Origin: Shinisaurus crocodilurus
Lineage: Eukaryota > Chordata > Lepidosauria > Squamata > Shinisauridae
NCBI GenBank assembly: GCA_021292165.1
Contig: CM037879.1
Coordinates: 162,804,886-162,868,885 of the forward strand
Direction of reading: 5' to 3'
Length of the DNA stretch: 64,000 nt
Shown: positions 1-11,800 of the stretch, piece by piece
Layout: every line of letters begins with the position of its first letter
Position numbering within the stretch: the stretch's first letter is position 1
Program-made: the position numbers and the translations under genes
Notes under the pieces: model-generated
The model's input: the letters and a program-made list of their open reading frames with translations, nothing else
Database searches by the model: none
Told to the model about the DNA's origin: nothing

Positions 1-75
1 GAACAACAGACTAGAATTGCCAACTCTTTACTAGCCCTGTTCCTATGCTTTTAACATGGGTGGGCAATGTGTTCT

Positions 76-633
76 GTAAAAGTCAAATCGAAATTCCCTC
101 CGAGCTGTTTCTAATCCACTGGTCTGGAACAGGTTTGTCAGGTTTTTTCAGTGGCATTGTTTCTATGCCTTTAACAGCAGCCTGACATGCAGAACTTTTT
201 GCTGGCAAGGCTTTTCCTACCATGAAAATAAAATGACAAAAATTGTCCCTACTTAACTTGTGTGTGTCAGTCAGGGTTCTGCTAAAGCAGGGATGGCAAC
301 TTGTGGCCCTCCAGATGTTTTGGCATACAACTGCCATCATCCCTCACTATTGGATACGCTGGCTAGAGCTGATGGGAGCCGTAAGCCAAAGCATCTGGAG
401 GGCCACAAGTTGCCATCCCTGCTTTAGCAGAACCCTGACTGACACACACAAGTTAAGTAGGAACAATTTTTGTCATTTTATTTTCATGGTAGGAAAAGCC
501 TTGCCAGCAAAAAGTTCTGCATGTCAGGCTGCTGTTAAAGGCATAGAAACAATGCCACTGAAAAAACCTGACAAACCTGTTCCAGACCAGTGGATTAGAA
601 GCAGCTCGGAGGGAATTTCGATTTGACTTTTAC
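76..633. repeat. 558-bp near-perfect inverted duplication (foldback)
   Basis: The arms are 76-287 and 422-633, 212 bp each. Read as reverse complements they differ at only two bases that I could find. The centre (288-421) is a hAT-type miniature element. The sequence on either side of that element is inverted rather than a direct target duplication, so the arms arose by fold-back copying after the element inserted, or by an assembly artefact. The two long open frames here are simply the two arms read on opposite strands and are not genes. Confidence 0.9.
288..421. mobile_element. hAT-type palindromic MITE at the centre of the foldback
   Basis: Terminal inverted repeats are CAGGGATGGCAACTTGTGG and its complement. 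The interior is the snap-back core (ccctccagatg, catcatccct) shared with other palindromic elements in this window. The expected 8-bp direct duplication is absent here: the flanks are gctaaag on the left and ctttagc on the right, which are inverted. Confidence 0.75.
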
Positions 634-2294
634 AAAGATAATTTTCTGTATCAAGTAGAATTTTGCCAGTTATTATCTAAAGTCACAGACCAATAATTCT
701 ATGGGTTTTCTATTTAACTGGCTCTGTAGGTAATCTCTGAAAGTGACATAGAAAACTAAAGAGTTTGCAGTCCAATTTCTGTGAAGGAAAGGAAAGCTGC
801 CAGTTTGGTTAGGATTAAACCTCACACACAGGCAGACTGCGGACTAAATGTGCATCCAGGTGAGGCTTTTATAGTGCCGTTGCCCTGCCTCATTCACATA
901 ATTTTATGGGGAGTCCATGCAATGTCTTCTACTCATAACCCTCCTGTGTTTTCCCACTGCTTCCATCTTGTTTTCTTACTGCAGAAAATCCATTAAGAAA
1001 TAAAGATAGAATAGCTGCACAATGCCTTCTGAGTGGTAGCGTTAGGAGCCCTCCATCTGAAAGCACCCTACGAAGAAGTAGAGATGTAAAGGCCGGGGGG
1101 GGGGGGGGGATGGAAAAAATGGGGGGGGGGACATTTTTTTCCAAGGACCATTCCTGCCTTTTCCAAAAAAATTGAACAGCTTTGGATTATGAAATACCTA
1201 CTTTCTTTTAGAATTTAAGACAAGTAGAGTTTATATATTGTTACTCCCCCAGCCTTTACTCCCTCAAAATGATTTCTAAAAACTATGTAATAACACTTTT
1301 ATAGAAAGACTAGAGATATAACATGTCTGGAAATAATGAATCCATGGGGAATTTTTTTAAATCCTGTCTGTCAGATTCCCAGGATAGTTATTTCTTCCAT
1401 CCCTTATTACAGTTATTGATCTAATGTATCTTTTACTGATAACATTTAGAGATGCTCCAAGTCATGCTCAGTTTCCCAACATGTCAGTAGAGTCACCATA
1501 TCATATCCTAATATGAAAGAAAATGTGCATTCTTGACTGTTTGTGATTTGTTCTACAGTCCTGTATTCCCCAAAATGTCCACATTCCCCCCAACCCCCTC
1601 AGAAAAAAACTCCCCCCCCATGGTTTCAAAATTTCTGAAAATTTTACATCTCTACAAAAGTCCCAGGTGGTATGGACATTAAGGCACAAGGAGGCTGAAG
1701 GAAGGATGCAGAGTAGGCAATGGACTGTGAAAAAAACACCTGAAGTCGGGATAGGTGGAGAAGGAGAGTTGAAGAAAAGAGCAGAGGAGGCAGGGAATTC
1801 TAGGAAGAAGTTTGTTGCAGGGGGTGAGGGCTCTGACAAACCCCTCACAGCTCTTTGGATCAGAAGGGGCTATATCCTGTGAGGGAGAGGAATTCTAGGA
1901 AGGCTGGTTAAGATGGCTAAAGGAAGTAGGACAAAAGTAGGCTGAAAAACAGGAACCTGAGGAAGCCATGGGTGATGGAGATATGAGTAAAGTAAAAAGT
2001 AAGACTGGAGTTGTACCTTATTGAAAGAGAGGAAGTGGGCAGACACAGGAGTACTGAAGGCAGTCACCCAGGGAGATACAGGGGTGCTAGGTTTACAGTT
2101 CATATAAACCCCGAAGGGGAATCTTGCCAGTTGAGAATTCTGCTACCTTTGCAGCCTTGTACCCTGGCAACCACAAAGGGACCAGAAAAAACTCACCAAA
2201 GCAGTAGTGTCAAGCTAAATTTCATATTGAGCCAACCAGCCAATTCTTTAGCTGGGATATGTACCGGTATTTTTCCTCTCCTTTTTGAATTTAG
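634..2294. other. VPS36 intron sequence, no further exon seen
   Basis: This stretch contains the dispersed repeat at 836-1071, poly-G tracts around 1096-1130, and otherwise AT-rich single-copy-looking DNA. I found no open segment matching the VPS36 residues that should precede the exon at 2295, so that exon probably lies upstream of the window. Confidence 0.5.
836..1071 (+). repeat. Dispersed ~230-bp repeat, 'family B'
   Basis: It starts near gtgcatccaggtgaggc and ends near ctgaaagcaccc. The same unit recurs at 8340-8560, 11610-11800 (inverted), 44130-44352 (inverted), 48410-48652 and 62810-63030. Shared internal blocks are ctgcctcattcac, gttttcccac and ttcttacygcag, followed by a purine-rich ttaagraagaaaaga block. 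The imperfect terminal inverted repeats (gtgcttccagatgaggc type) suggest a non-autonomous DNA transposon, but I could not fix a target duplication. Confidence 0.6.
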
Positions 2295-4967
2295 GCTGCG
2301 TATATTTGACAGTGGTGTTATGGTGATTGAGCTCCAGTCCCACAATGAAGAAGAAATGGTGGCTTCTGCTTTAGAGACAGTACGTACATTTTTATTTTCT
2401 TGAGCAATCGGCCAAACTCCCAAGTACATGCTCACGAGCTTAAACCTGCCAGAGGAATAGGCCTCCACCTGCCTTGTGCTCAGCATATCCAATTACAATT
2501 GAAACAGCTCTCCTCTGTCTGTATTTTCGTTTCCTACCTTTATGGAAATAGGTTTGTAGGATTGCAAGGACGGATAGTTTCTGCACTACTTTCACTCCTT
2601 GCTTCCACCTAGGCAGTCCATTTTAGAAAAATACTGGTTTTGAAAGCTTTTGAAATCCTCCCAAAACCTTTTAATGGCAAAACTTGAGCTTCTGTCATTT
2701 CAACAGTGCCTAAGGGCACAGTCCTGTGGGGATGCTGGCAACCCTCCGAACTCCGAACTCGGAGAATTACAGGCATCCTATGCAGAGCGGGAGAAGTGCA
2801 GAGGCAAAAGTCGCCTCCATACTCTTCCCGTCCTGCAAAGAAGCTAGATTTCGTCTGTCTTAACTGCTGCGCTTCAGAGTGGGCTGAGGCGCCGCCAGGA
2901 TACCTCATATCTTGGCAGTGCCGGTATCCTCCTCACCCCCTTCCCCACCCTCTAAACCCCTTCTCTGAAGTCGCAAAAGTAACCTCAAAGAAGCAGCCGG
3001 CAAGGCTCTTTCTGTGCCGGCTGTGGGGGCGGGAAATGACGCTCTGAGTGCTGAGTCCCAGCTCCGAAAAATCCTGTGGGGCTTATATAGGATTGTGCTG
3101 CCCACGGTTCTTCTTAAACATTAGTAATTGGATGTCTTTTGTTTTTAAAAGCCTGGTGTTTTTCGAATGGCTTTGTTTCTTAAATGCTCACTAAATGCTT
3201 GCAAAGCAGGAAAGGCCTGGTATTTGACCCATAGGTTAGGGCCAGAGGCCTAGCTTTAAAGGGCTTCCTGTTACTGGGGTGGGGGGACTGAACTTGTTGG
3301 ACGTATATGAGAAAAATGTGACAGCTGCTTCACATGTAATGAAGACTGATTCATTGTTTATCACATTTTGTATCATTTTCTTCCAAGAGTTTGTGTTGAT
3401 AAGGGATAATCTCATTTTTTTTACCTCACCGCAATCCTGGGAAATGGTTAGGCTGTGATAGTGAGTGTTTCAGGGCCACCAAGAGATCTTCATGACTAAG
3501 AATTTGAATCCAGATTTCCCTAATCCAAGTCCAATACTCTATCCCTTACATCATTGATCAGATAAATTGCCTGTATTCCACAAGCACACACAGGACAATA
3601 TCCTATTCGGCACTAGAGGTTTAACCATCGGTTCAAACCAGGGATGGGGACTCGGACTCGGGGACTCGACTCGTGAGTCCGACTGAGTCCCCCCTCTGAC
3701 TCGAGTCCCACTCGAGTCCCAATAATTTATGTGGGACTCGAGACTCGACTCGGGACTCGAGCCCAAGGACTCCGCTGCCGCCGCCCTCACCGCCGCCGCC
3801 GCCACCCTCGTCGCCGCCACCCTCGTCGCCATCGCACACAGCACGCCGCGTCACGCCGCCAGCGCCGTCGCTCTGTTTTTGGCGGGAGGAACCACAGCAA
3901 TCCTGCCAAAAACAGAGCGACAGCGCTGGTGGCGTGACGCGGCGTGCTGTGTGCGATGGCGACGGCGACGAGGTCAGCGGAGGAGGAGGAGGTGAGGGCG
4001 GCGGTGGCAGAGGTGAGGGCGGAGGTGAGAGCGGCAGCGGCGGAGGTGGAGGTGGAGGTGAGGGCGGCGGAGGCGGAGGTGAGGGCGGCGGCGGCAGCGG
4101 CCCATGGAGGGAGCAGGAGGGTCTCCGCGGGAGGAAGGGCAGCTCTTCTTCCTCTCGCGGAGACCCTCCCGTTCCCTCCATGGGCCGCTGCTTTGGGAGT
4201 GACTCGGGACTCGACTCGAGTCACCATTTTGGACCTCGGACTCTAGACTCGACTCTAGACTCGGGTCCAAAGACTCGGGACTCGACTCGGGACTCAGGAC
4301 CAAGGACTCTTCAACATCCCTGGTTCAAACTCTGGATTGTTCGTCCCCCCAATAACAGAGTTCTGGGTTCGGACGTGAAGTAAAGAACCCTGGGACATCG
4401 CAGCAGAGGTGGGCGGGCATGTGGGAACCATCACGCGCACTCCCACTGCATTTCCAACAACCCACAGTTTAATTGCAAACTGGGTCAATAAGTATATTGT
4501 AATATCTCAATACTGATTATAAATTATTTTTATTTGTACTTCTTCTTGCCTTTTTATAACTTTTAAAAACGAACAAACCCTGGATGTCAGATGTTGAAAA
4601 AAACTAGTGAAACTCTACATTTGTATACAGGAGAAAAGGCTAGTATTAAGGTGCTGTACAGAATATTTAGTAAGCTATGCTTTTTTTTCCTTTTTCTTTT
4701 TTTGTCTGTTAGGTCTCTGAGAAGGGATCTCTTACAGCAGAAGAGTTTGCAAAGCTTGTAGGAATGTCTGTACTTTTAGCCAAAGAAAGGTAAATAAAAT
4801 AAAATCCTGCTTTTGTTTTTAATAGCTCAGATATTTATTAAGATAACACAAGTATTTCTTTTTCTTTTTCCAGGCTGCTTCTAGCCGAAAAGATGGGGCA
4901 ACTTTGCAGAGACGATTCTGTAGAAGGCTTGCGATTCTATCCAAATCTATTTATTACCCAAAGTTAA
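2295..4967 (+). CDS. VPS36: VPS36 (ESCRT-II subunit), C-terminal exons, partial
   Basis: VPS36 is the ESCRT-II subunit that links ubiquitinated cargo on endosomal membranes to ESCRT-I and ESCRT-III during multivesicular-body sorting. Three coding exons are visible: 2295-2379, 4713-4789 and 4874-4967 (stop TAA 4965-4967). Each has an AG acceptor, the first two have GT donors (GTACGT, GTAAAT), and the reading phase runs through without a break (about 84 residues). The product contains [18 protein letters not shown] and [18 protein letters not shown] segments and ends in [13 protein letters not shown]. This is the C-terminal winged-helix half of the GLUE/EAP45 protein and is almost the same as the human protein. 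The N-terminal GLUE domain and first winged helix lie upstream of the window. Transcription runs toward THSD1, as in human 13q14. The 3' UTR end is not fixed; a candidate AATAAA is at about 6305. Confidence 0.95.
3412..3560 (-). mobile_element. Old tRNA-derived SINE (Sauria-like), diverged
   Basis: Read on the minus strand it has a tRNA-like head (agagtattggacttggatta, then gaatctggattcaaatt) followed by a body resembling the Sauria SINE copies at 50.5 and 51.3 kb. It is diverged and its boundaries are approximate. Confidence 0.45.
3639..4322. mobile_element. 684-bp non-autonomous hAT element made of GACTC repeats and GC-rich hairpins
   Basis: The ends are CAGGGATG and CATCCCTG. They are flanked by a perfect 8-bp target duplication, gttcaaac, at 3631-3638 and 4323-4330, which is diagnostic of hAT. 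Inside both ends are arrays of gactcg/ggactcgactc motifs. The core holds two long palindromes: about 3810-3890 against 3900-3980, and about 4100-4145 against 4150-4195. GC-trinucleotide runs produce long Pro/Gly/Ala-rich open frames on both strands; these are repeat shadows, not proteins. No transposase is present. Confidence 0.85.
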
Positions 4968-6527
4968 TGACACTGTTGTTCTGTGTTTCCCTCATTCAGA
5001 TGTGTTTGCCGTAGGTAGTCTGGACAAAAGAATGTCAAATAATCTACCTTTTGTCCAGTTGATATCATGGTTTACCTAAGCTGTGATGATGCACAAACAT
5101 TTCCAGTGGTGGAAGGGTGGCCCTATGTGGAAAGTGGAAAAGGACCATAAAAGCTAGTCAGAATCATGACATTACAATTGTGTTGAGGTCTTACGTGTAA
5201 ATTTAACTACAGTACTTATTTGACACGCTACTTGAAATATGAAGAAAGGAAGTGGGATCATTCAGGAAAGTAGGAGGTGTTACTGTGGCCTACTTGCAAA
5301 GACACACAGCATTAAGCACATATTTGCTGGTTATTTTTTTCCTACTTTTTTTTTTTTTTTTAAACCATGGATTTTGTATTGGCGGCTCCAAATCAATGAT
5401 GTATCAGTAGAGTCAGAAAGTGATTACTGGTATCAACATAACTCATAATAATATAGGCTGGGCTTGCTCTTTCCAGTTACTACTGAATAATTTCCTCAGG
5501 AAGTGCCCACATTTTAAGAACAAAACCTCACTTTATACTTCTGCGTATCACTTCAGAGGAAGGATTAAGCTGTGTAATGAAAAAATTTAGAGATTTGTGT
5601 GTTGCTTTGTGCTGAATGTTAAGACAAGGAGCACTGTGAACTCAGATTTCCTTCCTTCCATTCTTCAATTCTCAGCTCCATAATGTTGCTATTTTTGTCT
5701 TCTCTTTTGCATAGCTGTAAAGGAGGGCATTCTGCCATCTGCCCTTTTAAATAGAACAGTGAACTGCATTTTTCTATTAAAATAGTTGCTCATCCTCTCT
5801 TAGTGGAAGTTATCACTGTCTTGATTTCTACAGTTAAACATGAAACACAAGCTCATTTTAACAGGAAGAACTCCTTAGTGTCACTCACATGTGATGCGTT
5901 CTTACATGATATCATGTACTACCAAATATCATTAATTCCATTCCTGTAGACTCGTGCATTTGCATCACATTCTGGAAGAGTATCATTATGACATCTGATA
6001 TAAATAGATCTTTTAAGTACAACTGCAATATCTAGCTGAAGAATCAATTGATTAAAAACTTTTTGACTAACTGAAAAGCTGTCCCAGGTTAATTGATCAA
6101 CTATTTTAAAAAATGAGAAAAGCTGCGATTATAGCCTGTAGGCATTTTCTCCTACCCCTCCCTCTCCTCTCCGGGAGGAAATGTCTCTCTTATTATTGTG
6201 CCTGCTGCAGCACATATGTGCATCATCTTAAAAACAAAGGAAGTATGCTTTCTTCATAGCTATCATTTTAATCATGTGCAGACATGCAGATTTCTCATAC
6301 AATTAATAAAAATGTATTTAATCAGGTGAAAGACTTAAGTCTGAAATCCTATGCACAGTTGTCTATATACGTAAGGCTCACTGAATACAATGGGACTCAT
6401 TTCCAAGTCAACATGCATAGGATCAGTCTGTAAATTTTAAAATGCAGTCTGAAGGTTAGGTTTAGGTTCATGCTCCGTTGATTTGAGTGGGACTTGTATC
6501 TTCCTCTTAAACTTGGGTTCCCAGTGT

Positions 6528-6570
<43 letters not shown>

Positions 6571-7126
6571 GCCACATTTCTGCTCAAGTCCACATTTTGA
6601 TAGCTTCAGCAGTGTTGCAGCTGAAACATCAGGTGCTTCTAGAACACTCCCTGAGCCCAGGATCAGGATGCTAACGACGTCATGGTGCAATGTGACAATA
6701 GATTTGAGTTTGAATGTTAATATTATAATTTAGAATTTAAAGGTTTTACAAAAATGAAAGAGTAAAATGCAAGCACAAACGTTCTGTTTATTGCATGAAA
6801 TATCTGAACGTACAATTGTCTTTTTAATTGAATTCAGTGATATCTTCGTGGAAGCTGGGATAGGAATAGTCACTTCTCCCGTTGCACCCCTTTTTAAAGA
6901 ATGCTGCCATCCCCCTTTCATTATATGATCATCTAGAGCAACTACAATTCCACTGTGAATTCTGGCTACTGAATTTATACCTTTTAGTTTTCTGTTAATT
7001 TAAACTGTCTCTGGGAAGTATTCATATTAGGAAAGATTTCATAGTATTCTTCTGTGGCCACTGTTGACAAACCACTGCAGAATATTCCTGTGAACCTCAA
7101 GTGAATCTGGAGCAGGGGTAGGCAAC
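4968..7126. other. VPS36 3' UTR and VPS36-THSD1 spacer
   Basis: The beginning is presumably VPS36 3' UTR. A short copy of the squamate hairpin repeat with 'cctatgcacag ... atgcataggat' ends lies at about 6335-6432, and a (CA)n microsatellite at 6538-6567. The rest is AT-rich with no exon-like open segment. Confidence 0.5.
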
Positions 7127-8066
7127 TGTGGAATCCCAACTTTACTTATATTCTGGTGGGATCCGAGCTGGGGGTGACTGACCAAGAAAGAGATCTTGAG
7201 GTTGTGGTGGACAGCTTGATGAAAATGTTGACACAGTGACCTTATTTGAGGGCTAAACGACCCTCGCATAACCCATGGTCTGTTGTAGGGTTATGCAAGG
7301 GTTGTTTAGCCCTCAAATAACCTCCACCAGGTGGGTTTGCACGACAAACCCCAGTTGGGGGTTGCATATTCATAATGGCGGGTAGCATGCACCACAGCTC
7401 CTCGAGGGTCAATTGACCCATGATTGGCTGCCATGTTGTGCAAACTGGCCAAGTGTGTGGCTGCTGTGAAAAATGCAAATTCTATGTTAGGGATAATTGA
7501 AAATAAACCTAGCAATATCATGATGCCCTTATACAAATCTGTGGTGCAACCCTACTTGCAATACTGTCTACAGTTCTGGTCACTGCACCACAAAAAAGAT
7601 ATTGTAGAGTTGGAGAAAGTGCAGAAAAGGCAACCAAAATGATCAAGGGGCTGAAGCAACTCCCCTATGAGAAAATGTTACAATGTCTGGAACTGTTTAG
7701 CTTAGAAAAAAGGTGGGTGTGTAAGGGGAGACCCAGAAGTGTACAAAATTATGCATGGTGTGGAGAAAGTGGATAGGGGCATTCTTCTCACTCAAAATAC
7801 TAGAACCCAGGGTTATCCCATGAAGCTGATTCAGGACAGACAAAAGGAAGTATTTCTTCACACAACACAATATGGAAGTTGGTACCTCAAGATGTAGTTG
7901 ATGGCCTCCAATTCTGATGTCTTTAAAGGGGGATTAGATAAATTCATGGAGAACAAGACTCAATGGCTACTAGTCCTGATGGCTATATGCCATCAGTATA
8001 TGGCAGTATGCCTCTGTATACCAGTTGCTGGAGAACATGAGCTAGTGGGTGCTACTGTAAGTCTTA
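7127..8066 (+). mobile_element. L3/CR1-like LINE, 3' part of ORF2 and tail
   Basis: The sequence encodes the typical degenerate end of a CR1/L3 reverse transcriptase: VVQPYLQYCLQFWS, then KKDIVELEKVQKR, then LEKRWV and a Phe-rich tail. Reading frames are broken by stops and shifts, so this is an inactive 5'-truncated copy. It is interrupted by an unrelated insertion at about 7239-7450: the sequence before (cagcttgatgaaaatgttgacacagtg) and after (tgtggctgctgtgaaaaa) is contiguous in intact L3 elements. Confidence 0.75.
7239..7450. mobile_element. Terminal-repeat element ('family F') inserted in the L3 LINE
   Basis: It contains an internal palindrome (atttgagggctaaacgacc / ttgtttagccctcaaat) and a right end, tgtgcaaactggcc, that is the complement of the ctgggttcacacgaca-type terminus seen at 20.2, 21.0, 24.2 and 49.3 kb. 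Comparison with the uninterrupted LINE gives a short target repeat of only TG or GTG. Confidence 0.55.
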
Positions 8067-8339
8067 TTAAAATAAATGGGATTTACTTCTGAATAGACAT
8101 GTATAGGATTGCACTGCTTTGTTATCACAAGGACTAAATTCTGAGGGAAATATAGCTAGCTGCTAGTATACATGAAGTTCCATTCTAGCAAAACACATAA
8201 TAGATATTTCATTGTTCAGCCATGCTGACGTCTTCCTGTTACATTTTTATTCAAGAAGAGCTGGTAGTTTACATTCAGTGAAAAAAATCCTAGGCTGGTC
8301 ATTCTGTTACCCTCCTATTGCTTATTATTTTGAATTACA

Positions 8340-8560
8340 TTGAGTGTGCTTTGAGGCAAGGTTTTTAATGATACAATTGTCCTGCCTCGTTCATCGAATT
8401 TACATGGGGTCTGAACAAAGACGTCTTCCATTGTAACCTTCCCATGTTTTCCTATCACTTGTCTTCTTTTTTTACCACAGAAAAACTGTTAAGGAAGAAA
8501 AGATGGAATGTCTTTTGATTGGTTGCACTAGGAGCTCTCCGCAGTAACCCCAGATTCCTC
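8340..8560 (+). repeat. Dispersed repeat, 'family B' copy
   Basis: This shares the ordered blocks tgaggcaaggtttttaat, ctgcctcgttcat, cccatgttttcc, ttaccacag and gttaaggaagaaaaga with the copies at 836 and 48410. Confidence 0.6.
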
Positions 8561-9463
8561 TTGGTCATGTCTTCAGAAGCCAAGGACAGAAATTGCAAAA
8601 GGAAAGCAGACCTACCTTTTTAAAGTGCTTTCTGCTCTTCGGTGTAGAAACCTATTGTGCTTTGGCCGTTGACAAGTATGGAAGTAATACTACATATTGT
8701 AGTATGTAGTATTATCAGGGAGTTTGTCACTTTTTCCTTCAAAAAACAGTGGCAAGTGTGTCTTGGTATCCTCACAAAAACTCTATTGAGGGAGACTAGC
8801 AAAATTAGCATTCAAGTGGGAGTTTCTATGCCATGCATACCTGTCCAGTTCTGCCTATGGTAGGAAAATGAACTTTCCTTAGTTGTGCAAGGCAGAACAT
8901 AATAGCCCATTTCACATTACCAAAGCAGCATGCAGGGAATGTGGAAGGGATCTTCACAGTGTGTCCTGTGATACTGATTTGCTTCAGCCCACATCCAATT
9001 CATAACCCACTGACTGACCCTGCAGTCAAAAAAGGCAAGTGCCATCTTGGTGAAGACAGCCCGATTTGTTTCCCGAGTGGATGGATAAACAATTGTAAAC
9101 TCTGCTTCATGACGCACCAATGCTTTAATCTATAAATCTGCTTGGATTGCATTTTCAACCAAGCCTGGTCATTTTGTTATATTTTATAACCTTTTGGAGC
9201 TGGGTTGGCTCCGAAAGCAGCTTAGGAATTGTATTTGTCCCCCAGGTGTAAATGGAAGCTGGGGTTTTCATCATTTCCTAATTCTGGCATGCCAGTGGAA
9301 AAGCAGCTGGAGATCGGAGAAACCTTGGCCGCTGTTCGCTTTCTGTATGCACTTGGGAGGAGCGTGTGCACTTGTGTGATTACAGATGTGTGTTTTCTGT
9401 GCATGCTGGTGGGGGGGAGAGTGTATATGTGTGGGATCTAATATGAAAGGAAAGCAGTGGCTG

Positions 9464-9665
9464 CCCTGTCCCAATTCCAGTTTAAAGATAATGAGCCATC
9501 AGAACCCTTGCAGCAGGCTGAACAGGCAGGCACACAGGTCTTCCACACTATGGTGAGAGATGTACTGTATTTCTATTTGAATTAAGTTTATTTCTAAATT
9601 TCTATATATATATATATATATTAGCACACGCAGATGTAATGCAAATCACTGTCCTTTTCCGGGCG
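9464..9665 (+). repeat. Dispersed repeat, 'family C' copy beside the THSD1 CpG island
   Basis: It matches the copies at 26224-26443 plus 32630-32745 and at 46860-47205. Shared blocks are ccagtttaaagat, gagccatcagaa, cacactatggtgaga, then ttagca...gatgtaatgcaaa and gtccttttc. It includes a (TA)n run at about 9605-9622. Confidence 0.6.
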
Positions 9666-9679
9666 ATTCATTCTACCCG

Positions 9680-10514
9680 TCCCCCTGGGGAACCACGCGA
9701 GTCCATTCCCAACGGAGGAATTGCTGCCGCCTCCACAAGGCAAAGCAACGCAAGGGGGGGGGCAGCACGAACGGCGCGGCAGCTGGCTCTCCTCTAGGGA
9801 TAACAGGGTGGGCGCTGCGCTGCGCTGCGCTGTGCTGCTGTGGCCGGGCAGCAGCCCTAGCACGCCGAAAGCCGCCTGTTTCCTGCGGGTGGCTGAGGGG
9901 CAGGCAGGATGCGCTCCTTTCTTTCCTTCCCGAGGCCGAGTTTGGCGGCTGCGCCGGCGCTCTCCAGAACCAGGGCGGGCCATCTGTTCTTCCCGTCTTT
10001 TGCTTTGCGCCACGCCCGGGCTGGGAGGTGCATCTCCGCGAGTTCCAAGAGCGACGGGACGGATTGACTGCTGGAGTCGCCCGTGCCTCCACTGCACCTC
10101 AGGCGGCGCGTCTCCCTCGGCGGCTGGGAGAGTCCCTCCTGCTGAGACATGCGCCTCCAAAGCGGGGAGAAGCCGGCGAGAGTTCGTTGGCGAGGGCTGC
10201 CGCCGCCAAACTCCTTCACCTGACGCCGCTCCCGTCTTTTGGGCGTCGGGTCCAAGTCGCAGGAGCGCCCAGTGCACCTTGCAAACGGAAAGGGCGCCGT
10301 CGAAGCACCTCTCTTGGGGAAAGTTTGGACTCTGCCGTGCAAGAAGAGGCGATCCCTCCCCTCTGCCAAGTGCCGAAAGAAAGAAGAGCGCCCGTGGATA
10401 TTGAGAGGGTGCCTTCTGCCCTGCGATCTCCCCCTTCGTGGTGGTTTTCTTCCCTTCGCCACAAAATTGGAAGCTCCCGGACACAATTTAGAAGAAAACG
10501 TGCTTTTGAACGCG
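9680..10514 (+). promoter_or_regulatory. THSD1: CpG island with THSD1 promoter and noncoding exon 1
   Basis: This is an abrupt switch to GC- and CpG-rich DNA, followed by an excellent splice donor (cgcg|gtaagt, exon end 10514) on the + strand. The next usable acceptor downstream in the gene is at 13259, just before the THSD1 start codon, so I read this as the promoter and 5' noncoding exon of THSD1. The long open frames on both strands (up to 287 codons) are expected in stop-poor CpG DNA and have no recognisable domains. The transcription start is not determined. Confidence 0.75.
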
Positions 10515-10799
10515 GTAAGTATACGCAGAGTTATGATCGATAAATATAATTATAGGAATGAATGAAGAACAGGAGAGAATCTCTTTCTCTCCATCTGCTG
10601 TTAGGTGTTGCTCCTTAAACAGCTACAACTAACTTCTAGGCTTCAATGCTAAACACACTTAACCAACACATAAGCTCTATTAAACATATTGGGACTTCTG
10701 AGTAAACATGCACAGGATTGCTTTGTTAATGTTCTTTTTATAAGTTTTGAAAACGTTTGTTTTTGTGACTATATTTTATAAGTTATGTGGGAAGGAATC

Positions 10800-10935
10800 T
10801 ATGGGTAAAATCCAACATAAGTCCTGCAGAAAGTAAACCTGTTGAAATGAATGGGACAAATTAGTCATGACTAAGCAGTCCTATCCATTTCAATGGGTCT
10901 ACTCTAAGTAGCGCTTACGTTGGATTTTACCCTGT
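10800..10935. repeat. Palindromic repeat (family E type)
   Basis: An imperfect hairpin of about 136 bp runs from gggtaaaatccaacataag to gcttacgttggattttaccc, with cattgaaatgaatggg-type cores. A similar hairpin is at 44984-45112. These look like non-autonomous DNA elements. Confidence 0.6.
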
Positions 10936-11609
10936 ATTTTAATTGTACCTGTTTTTACAGTGTATTATTAGATTGACCAGTTCAATAAGTCTGTTAATGT
11001 GTGGTTTAAAATTGTAATGAATAATTTTTATTGCCTATTTTCTCACGTGACTTTGGATTTCTCACTTAGGATTTAGTCTACTCTTTTCCACCCACCTCTT
11101 TTTTCTTTCTTTCTCTATACATTTATTTATTATAATTGTTATTCCCTCAATAACATGGGTTCTCTGGGCACCATATAATTGGACCATTTAAAACAATTAA
11201 GCCATAGGTTCCATAATATGCAATTGTAATATATAATATATTATACACATATATACATGTATATTACAATTATGCCAGTCTTGCAGGCAAATATACTTGC
11301 ACATGCAGTTGTAGAGTGGAAGTGCCTTTTTATTTCACGGCTTTATGTGCCAGTCATTCATGTGGCTCATGTTATAAAGCTTGGCAGTGCTCCTATAATT
11401 TTCACTTATGGATGCTTGTGGTTTATAGTTCATCATATTATATGGACAAGTACTCCCTACAACAGCAGCAACATCTGATTTTTCCCAGCACAGTCAGAGA
11501 GGCGGGCACATTGTGACTTGTTTTCCTTTCTTCTGCTTTGCTTGTACTTCCCTTTTGAAACAATGGATGGACCTAACCTTTCCTTAGTAGCACCAGTGCT
11601 ACTAAGCAC

Positions 11610-11800
11610 CAACAATAAAACAACATTGTGCAGCTCTTCCATCTTTTCTTCCTTAACGGATTTTGTTCTGTTAAAAAAAAGAAGTGGTGGGGAAACACAG
11701 GAGGGCTACAAATCGAAGAAGATGTCTGCCCCCCCCCCTAAAATCCTGTGAATGAGGCAGTGCAATTGTACAATAAAAGCCTCATCTGGAAGCACCCTTG
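11610..11800 (-). repeat. Dispersed repeat, 'family B' copy (inverted)
   Basis: Minus-strand copy ending at gcctcatctggaagcaccc; the internal ccttaacggattttgt and gaatgaggcagtgcaatt blocks match the other copies. Confidence 0.6.

Noticed and set aside
83..626. Two matching peptides on opposite strands that look like a duplicated gene
   Set aside because: They are the two arms of one inverted duplication; there is no known domain or splice structure.
3633..4383. Proline-, glycine- and arginine-rich open frames
   Set aside because: They are translations of GCC/GACTC repeats and hairpins inside a hAT element.
9621..10565. Several long overlapping open frames (up to 287 codons) on both strands
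   Set aside because: They lie in a CpG island where stops are rare, have no domain or signal features, and overlap each other in several frames.
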